DNA from: Methylobacterium sp. Leaf117
GTDB lineage: Bacteria > Pseudomonadota > Alphaproteobacteria > Rhizobiales > Beijerinckiaceae
Assembly: GCF_001422985.1 (NCBI RefSeq)
Contig: NZ_LMNL01000034.1
Span: 385,099-449,098, forward strand
Length of the DNA stretch: 64,000 nucleotides
Direction of reading: 5' to 3'
Positions 58,969 to 64,000 of the stretch are shown here, piece after piece. The position numbers were made by a program, and so were the translations under genes. The notes beneath the pieces are model-generated. The model was not told the origin of the DNA. It saw only the letters and a program-made list of their open reading frames with translations, and searched no databases. Each line of letters begins with the position of its first letter. Position 1 is the stretch's first letter.

Positions 58969-59380
58969 TTCAGAACATCACAGATCTGAGCATAGGTCGA
59001 TGACGGGTTTAAGATATCGTTAATCCTAACCCGGCGCCTCGGGCCAAGCAGCCCGTCCGGGATTCCACGTTCACGCCGAACCGGCACACCGAAAGGTCCC
59101 TTCCGGCCCTTGGTATTCCGAACTTGGTATTCCGAACTCGGCATTCCGAACTCGGGACCGGGTGGACCGCCACGGATGGGGACGAGGCGGTCCCGGATGC
59201 GCGCGGCGCTGGGGCCGGGGATCATCGCGACAGGCTCACGGGGATACCTGCCAGAACCGGACCGATGCCGGCCCGAAAACGAAACGGGCTCACCGAGGAA
59301 GATCCCAGCAGGAATCGCTCGATGAGCCCGGTTCGAGGCGGTCAGCGGCGGACCCGCAGGGTCGACGCCGTCGGTCTTCT
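58969..59380. other. 412-base gene-free stretch with short tandem repeats
   Basis: No convincing gene on either strand. It holds three tandem 14-bp units at 59110-59151. Confidence 0.5.
59110..59151 (+). repeat. Three tandem 14-bp repeats
   Basis: TTGGTATTCCGAAC at 59110-59123 and 59124-59137, then TCGGCATTCCGAAC at 59138-59151, with a partial fourth start. The ATTCCGAA core is a short dyad-like element. Confidence 0.8.
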
Positions 59381-59629
59381 TCAGAAAGAGCCGGTCGTTT
59401 CCACCTCTCCCGCCGCCTGCGCGCTCCGCGGCGTCGCCGCAGGCCCGGCCGAAGCGGTCGGCTGAGGCGTGGTGGTCAGGTCGCTGACGCTGCGCACCTG
59501 CTGGGTTTCACGCACCTGCTCGCGAAACAGTGGAGGCGTCAGGTAGAGGGCTTCACCCGCCTGGGCGGCACCGCCGGCGAAGGACACCGACGCGAGAACG
59601 GTCAGGGTGAGAAGGCGAGCGACGCGCAT
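59381..59629 (-). CDS. Small secreted protein (82 aa)
   Basis: A signal peptide (MRVARLLTLTVLASVSFAGG, cleavage after AAQA) and a low-complexity Thr/Pro/Ala mature part. A good ribosome site (AGGAGA) lies 5-6 bases upstream. Proteins of this style are common in Methylobacterium; role unknown. Confidence 0.65.
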   Translation of the reverse strand: MRVARLLTLTVLASVSFAGGAAQAGEALYLTPPLFREQVRETQQVRSVSDLTTTPQPTASAGPAATPRSAQAAGEVETTGSF

Positions 59630-59953
59630 GGGAAATCTCCTGATCGGCTGGCAAGGGGCCGCCGTTGAAGAGATTGAACCACATTTTTGTGCGCTGCGGT
59701 TTGCTGATTTTGCAACGCAGCATAATGCCCGCCCGCCGTCCGATGACCACTATATCGCAGCTTTGCAAGGGCACGGGGCCAATGATGACCGAAGAAAGAC
59801 ATGTCCTGAGTGCAGGCCGCCCAAAATCAGCAATGCTGCCCAAAAATTAACTTTTCGGACTTCGCAAAAATACTTTGCGGGACCAGGCGATAAGCCGTCC
59901 GTCGCTCATGCGGGTAGGGGGCCATCGGCTCCCTACCCTGGGACAGGATCGTG
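59630..59953. other. 324-base intergenic stretch with one hairpin
   Basis: No gene seen. AT-rich bases include CGCAAA-N5-TTTGCG (59863-59879), which could end the DUF2171 gene transcript on the minus strand or be a protein site. Confidence 0.45.
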
Positions 59954-60190
59954 TTACTCGGCCGTGCCCCACTCATCCTTGGCTTCCGCGGTCGTGCGAT
60001 TCAGCCGGACTTCGCCGCCCTCGACAGCGGCGATCGAGTCGATATGGATGAAGTGATGCTGGCCCTGAGCCTCGGGATCGGTGCGGGTGAGCTTGATGCG
60101 TTGCCCGTCGAGGTGATCCACGGTTCCGACATGTCCGCCATCGGAGCCGACGACGGGCATGTGCTCCTGGATCTGACTGGTGTCGGTCAT
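59954..60190 (-). CDS. DUF2171 domain protein (78 aa)
   Basis: MTDTSQIQEHMPVVGSDGGH, then VGTVDHLDGQRIKLTRTDP and HHFIHIDSIAAVEGGEVRLN, the compact PRC-barrel-like DUF2171 pattern. These proteins are widespread in Methylobacterium and may be stress-related; function not proven. Confidence 0.82.
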   Translation of the reverse strand: MTDTSQIQEHMPVVGSDGGHVGTVDHLDGQRIKLTRTDPEAQGQHHFIHIDSIAAVEGGEVRLNRTTAEAKDEWGTAE

Positions 60191-60577
60191 GGCGGTGTTC
60201 CTCTATCCAAACGCTGGTGAGCAGCGAACGCGCGTCCGACCAAACGGGTCCGAAGCATGTTTCCGAGCTGTGGAGGAACTTTCGCGCGGTGCAGGAAGGG
60301 GTCTCCGCCCCGCCGATTTCGCGACCGCGACGGTCAGCGTGAGGCCTGCGGGCCGCCGCGCAGCGGCGCGTGATCGGGCACGGGACGGGAGATTTCGGCC
60401 GGGCAGAGGCAGATCGCAGGTGCGCGGCAAGCCGGGACGGCGCCCTGCATCGGTTCGGGGGATCGCCCAGGCGGACCGGTCCCGCCCTCGGGTCGAGCGG
60501 TCCTTCTGCGATCGCGCGTTGCATCGGCGCCGTTGCGTTCGTTGATCGAACCGCAACGGCGACCGATCCGCCGAAGG
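60191..60577. other. 387-base gene-free stretch
   Basis: GC-rich, no gene or clear repeat seen. It holds the promoter of the DUF2171 gene on its left side. Confidence 0.4.
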
Positions 60578-60760
60578 CTAGATGTTCTCGCCAGGCTCGG
60601 GACTGGCCACGAGCTGCTCGGCCTCGACGGTCGTGTACCCTTCCAGCCAGTCCGCACTCTCCTGCGATCCCGCCGGATACGGGTTGGCGGAGACGGGCTG
60701 GCCCTCGCTCCGCGCGGCACTGCCCTCCAGCCAGATCTTGTTCGACGCGACGACGGTCAT
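60578..60760 (-). CDS. Rmf/CrpP-like small protein (60 aa)
   Basis: Start ATG 60760 with AGGAGGGA 5 bases upstream. The segment EGSAARSEGQPVSANPYPAG, then SADWLEGY, follows the G-x2-A-x3-G...NPYP-x-GS...W-x2-G pattern of ribosome modulation factor/CrpP-fold peptides. It may bind ribosomes in stationary phase; not proven. Confidence 0.68.
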   Translation of the reverse strand: MTVVASNKIWLEGSAARSEGQPVSANPYPAGSQESADWLEGYTTVEAEQLVASPEPGENI

Positions 60761-61396
60761 GACGGTCCCTCCTGTGGACGTGAAAACGGCCTTCGGGGAG
60801 GACGGTTCACGCCAAACCGAAAGTCCCACGCTGCCGTTTGCCTGCGCGGGCCCCTGGAATTGTCGGACATCCCCTGTCGCCCCCGGCTGCGGACGTGCCG
60901 TACAACCCGGACGGAGGCCGCAGCGGCGACCTTCGCCGGGCTTCGGAGTGCCGGGGCCGGCCCCGTGGGGGCACGCATCGAGGCCCGAGGTCCGGCCGCC
61001 GAATCGGCCGCGCCGGCACCGGGCGATCGCCAACGGGCCCGGTAGGCCCCTCCTCGCCGGGTCGCCCCCTCAAATCGGCCTTCGCATGCGCCGCGCGCTG
61101 GCGGCCGGCGTCGCCGACGGCATCGCGGGCGGCCGCCGGAACCGCTCGGGCCGTGCGGGCGCCTTTGGGGGGACGCGGGAGGCCGCCGCGATGGCGCTTG
61201 CGACCCGCCCGTCCGAGCCGGCACGACCCTTCGCGTCCGACGAAGGCTCAGTCGCTGTTCGACACTCAGATTCCCGCGGGGGTGTGCCCTTTTAGGAACA
61301 GCGACCTTGATCGCACCATCAATCGTTTGTTAGCCATTTTGAGCGCGTATCCGTGACCTGGACCTGCGTATTCGTTCACCACTATTGTGAGGTTGT
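60761..61396. other. 636-base upstream region of the GH16/RTX gene
   Basis: No convincing gene. The last 90 bases are AT-richer and probably hold the promoter and leader of the glycanase gene (GAGGT lies just before its ATG). Confidence 0.45.
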
Positions 61397-63523
61397 ATGG
61401 CAAGTTGGCTCAATTCATCTGGTGTTGCACTGAGAGACAGTACATCTCCGGCGAAGTGGTTCACCACTTCCTATGGCGGTCAGACCCTCAATGGCACCAG
61501 CGGCGCCGACTCGCTTTCCGGTAAGGCCAACACCGTGTCATCGCTGGCCGGGGGGGCAGGCGACGACAGCTACGCGCTGCCCGACCTGAAGACGAAGCCC
61601 ATCGAAGCGGCCGGGGGCGGCGTCGACACCGTGACCACCTGGTGGCGCGACTACGTCCTGGCCGACAACATCGAGAATCTGAACATCAACGGCATCGCCC
61701 GCGTCGAGGGCAACGGCCTCGCCAACATCATCCGCGGCGACAGCAGCGCGCAGACGATCGACGGCGGCTTGGGCAACGACGTCCTGATCGGCGGCGGCGG
61801 GCGCGACACCTTCCTGGTGACGAAGGGCGACGGCAGCGATGTGATCGTCGATTTCCAGACGAGCGGGGCCGGCGACCTGGCGCGGCTCGACGGCTACAGC
61901 CTGACGAGCTTCGCCCAGGTGAAGTCGGCCATGTCGCAGGTCGGATCGGACGTCAAGCTGGCCTTGAGCGGGAGCGAGGCGCTCATCTTCCGCAACCACA
62001 AGATTGCAGACTTCACCGCGGACGATTTCCAGCTTCCGGTATCGACCGCGGGCCGCACCCTGACCTTCGCGGACGAGTTCAACAGCCTGAGCCTGTGGAA
62101 CGGCAAGTCGGGGACCTGGGAGACGACCCAGGCAGGGTCTTCGCTCAACGTCAATGGCAGCACACTGGCCGGCAACAAAGAGCTGGAATGGTACATCAAC
62201 AGCAACTATACGCCGACCGCTTCGGTCAAGCCCTGGACGATCAACAACGGTGTCCTTGAAATCACTGCCGCGAAAGCTCCGGCCGCGATCAAGCCCTATA
62301 TCAATAATTATAATTACACGTCCGGCATGATCCAGTCGCATCAATCGTTTTCCCAAACCTATGGGTATTTCGAGATGCGCGCCCAGCTTCCTGCCGGGCA
62401 GGGTTTGTGGCCGGCCTTCTGGCTGATGCCGCAGGATGGCACCTGGCCCCCCGAGCTCGACATCATGGAGGTGGTCGGAAGCAAGCCGACCTCGCTGGTG
62501 ACCACGCTTCGGTCGATGCAGACGGGATCGCTGGTCGAAACCTCGATCGGCTCGACCGTCGCCGACATGACCAAGGGCTTCCACACCTACGGCGTCGACT
62601 GGCAGAAGGACACCATCCGCTGGTACTTCGACGGCCTGGAAGTCGCCTCGATCGCCACCCCGGCCGACATGCACAAGCCGATGTACATGGTCGCCAATCT
62701 CGCGGTCGGTGGGACCTGGCCGGGCAATCCGGACGCCACGACGACGTTTCCGTCCAAGATGCAGATCGACTACATCCACGTCTATTCCGGTGACGGCACC
62801 GCGGCCGCCCCGACAACTCCGGTCACCCCGACGCCCGCCCCCTCCTCTCCGGACAAGAGCCCGACCGGCGGCACCCTGTTCGCGCTCAATGCCGAGGATA
62901 AGCCCCTCTACGAGAGCGCTGTCGCGACCAAGGGCTTCGTCGCCAGCGGAAGCTACCAGACCCTCACGGGCACATCGGGCGCCGATGCGCTCCGAGGCAA
63001 CGGCACCTCCACGCTGACGGGCGGCGCCGGCGACGACACCTACTACGTCTCGAAGGACAAGGTGGTGGAGAGCAGCGGCGGCGGCACCGACACGGTCATC
63101 GCCTATGCCAACCATACCCTGGCCGCCAATGTCGAGAACCTGTTCGCGTTCGGTGCCAACACCACGGCCACCGGCAACAGCCTCGACAACGTCATCCAGG
63201 GCGGTGCCGGGCGTCAGACCCTCGACGGCGGCGCCGGCAACGATGTGCTGAAGGGCGGCGCGGGCTCGGACATCTTCGTGTTCGGGTCGGGCCACGACCG
63301 GGTGCTCGACTTCCAGGGCGGTTCCGGCTCCGACAAGGACCTGCTCCGCATCTCCAAGGCGGATTTCAGCAGCGTCGCGGCCGTCCAATCCGCAAGCCAC
63401 CTCGTCGATGCCGATCATGACGGCGCGATCGACGACGTGGTGATCACGCATGGCTCGGACACGATGGAGCTTCTGAACCTCAGCCTGTCGACCCTCGATG
63501 CCGGGCACATCCTGATCGTCTGA
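61397..63523 (+). CDS. Secreted GH16 endo-beta-glucanase with RTX repeats (ExsH-like)
   Basis: 708 aa. RTX-type Ca-binding repeats (GGAGDDSYALPD, GGLGNDVLIGGGGRDTF) fill residues 30-150. A GH16 domain follows (about 220-470; start FADEFNSLSLWNG) with the catalytic motif E353-L-D355-I-M-E358 and FHTYGVDWQKDTIRWYFDG. A Thr/Pro linker leads to a second RTX block (540-650) and a C-terminal type-I-secretion-like end. No Sec signal. By analogy with ExsH it trims the cell's own exopolysaccharide. Confidence 0.9.
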   Translation: MASWLNSSGVALRDSTSPAKWFTTSYGGQTLNGTSGADSLSGKANTVSSLAGGAGDDSYALPDLKTKPIEAAGGGVDTVTTWWRDYVLADNIENLNINGIARVEGNGLANIIRGDSSAQTIDGGLGNDVLIGGGGRDTFLVTKGDGSDVIVDFQTSGAGDLARLDGYSLTSFAQVKSAMSQVGSDVKLALSGSEALIFRNHKIADFTADDFQLPVSTAGRTLTFADEFNSLSLWNGKSGTWETTQAGSSLNVNGSTLAGNKELEWYINSNYTPTASVKPWTINNGVLEITAAKAPAAIKPYINNYNYTSGMIQSHQSFSQTYGYFEMRAQLPAGQGLWPAFWLMPQDGTWPPELDIMEVVGSKPTSLVTTLRSMQTGSLVETSIGSTVADMTKGFHTYGVDWQKDTIRWYFDGLEVASIATPADMHKPMYMVANLAVGGTWPGNPDATTTFPSKMQIDYIHVYSGDGTAAAPTTPVTPTPAPSSPDKSPTGGTLFALNAEDKPLYESAVATKGFVASGSYQTLTGTSGADALRGNGTSTLTGGAGDDTYYVSKDKVVESSGGGTDTVIAYANHTLAANVENLFAFGANTTATGNSLDNVIQGGAGRQTLDGGAGNDVLKGGAGSDIFVFGSGHDRVLDFQGGSGSDKDLLRISKADFSSVAAVQSASHLVDADHDGAIDDVVITHGSDTMELLNLSLSTLDAGHILIV

Positions 63524-63539
63524 CCCTGCTCCTCACCCT

Positions 63540-63591
63540 GCTCTCGCGCGAGAGCGACCTGACCGGCTCCGGCGCGTCCTGCGTCGGAGCC
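63540..63591. terminator. Palindrome and hairpin between convergent GH16 genes
   Basis: GCTCTCGCGCGAGAGC at 63540-63555 is a perfect palindrome. A second hairpin at 63565-63591 pairs GGCTCCGGCGC with GCGTCGGAGCC (one G-T). Weak T-rich bases follow on the plus strand. It probably serves both convergent genes. Confidence 0.6.
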
Positions 63592-63722
63592 GTCTTGCGT
63601 TTCCAGCGTCACGGGCGCAGCGCTGCACCGATCCCACCGGCAGACGGAGACCGCCCGCCGATACCGGTCCCGGCGCGGGAACCGCGCCGGTTCGCGCATC
63701 GGGGTCGTCGAGCGCGAGGATC

Positions 63723-64000
63723 TCAGTGGATGGCGTCGTTGGCCCAGACCCGGACGTAATCGACGTCGAGATGCGTGGTCGGCATGGAGGCGTCGTACTT
63801 GCCCGGCCAGCTGCCGGTGTCACCCACCGCCAGATTGACGACCATGTACATCGGCTTGTGCATGTCGGCCGGGGTTGCCATCTCGGCCACCTTCGCACCG
63901 TCGATGTACCATTCCAGCGTGTCCTTCTGCCAATCGACCCCGAAGGTGTGGCAAGACGCCGGGCCTGCGCAATCTGACCTACCGCGCGCCCTTCGGCCAT
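63723..64000 (-). CDS. GH16 glycoside hydrolase, C-terminal part (partial)
   Basis: The gene runs off the window. Its end reads HTFGVDWQKDTLEWYIDG, ATPADMHKPMYMVVNLAVGD and LDVDYVRVWANDAIH, very close to the GH16 part of the neighbouring gene but with no RTX tail. The 15 codons nearest the window edge (GRRARGRSDCAGPAS) do not look like GH16, so the gene may be broken there. Confidence 0.7.
   Translation of the reverse strand, partial: GRRARGRSDCAGPASCHTFGVDWQKDTLEWYIDGAKVAEMATPADMHKPMYMVVNLAVGDTGSWPGKYDASMPTTHLDVDYVRVWANDAIH

Noticed and set aside
61538..63508. 656-codon open frame on the minus strand under the GH16/RTX gene
   Set aside because: It is the antisense shadow of a strong gene; its protein is His/Asp/Arg/Val-rich with no domain, as expected from GC-rich codon bias.

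Overview
The window is GC-rich chromosomal DNA from an alphaproteobacterium, most likely Methylobacterium or a close rhizobial relative. This is inferred from gene style (an ExsH-like GH16 glycanase with RTX repeats, a DUF2171 protein, an Rmf/CrpP-like peptide, lambda-type alphaproteobacterial phage genes), not from a database match. Nearly all of it is one apparently complete lambdoid siphovirus prophage of about 54.7 kb, integrated into the 3' half of a tRNA-Thr(TGT) gene. The tRNA at 752-827 stays intact. A 49-bp copy of its 3' half at 55421-55469 marks the far end, just past the phage integrase.

Left to right: host RadD-like helicase end (1-657); tRNA/attL; a plus-strand block of small accessory genes (960-3362); then the leftward late region, read right to left as terminase small (Nu1) and large (A), gpW-like, portal B, ClpP-type protease C with nested scaffold, decoration D, capsid E, FI/FII/Z-like joining genes, an inserted adhesion/depolymerase cassette with a 1936-aa SGNH plus GH16-like protein (22122-29498), tail genes U, V, G/GT (-1 frameshift), H, M, L, K, J, tail-fibre genes, then lysis genes (GH24 lysozyme and small membrane proteins), ending at a strong terminator at 3385-3411. 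Extra genes break this operon: a YadA-anchor-like gene (14927), an HNH homing endonuclease set into the lysozyme start (6251), and an AT-richer membrane-protein gene (6921).

Right of the late operon are a putative cos/terminase-binding region (37699-38023), an accessory block of mostly plus-strand genes (38250-42898), then a leftward early operon: Cro-like regulators, a small HTH protein, DnaB-type helicase, DUF1376 replication protein and a phage NusG paralogue that could antiterminate the late genes. The CI-like repressor diverges from Cro across two matching 17-bp operators; a third site overlaps a promoter behind cI. A SLATT-like two-TM gene with a charged partner lies beyond. The rightward arm (49596-55402) carries genes of unknown role, then an excisionase-like gene and the integrase.

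Past attR the host DNA holds mobile-element debris (IS701-like fragment, defective IS3-family copy, broken integrase), an AraC regulator, small secreted or membrane proteins, a DUF2171 protein, an Rmf-like peptide, a secreted GH16/RTX glycanase, and the C-terminal part of a second GH16 gene at the window edge.
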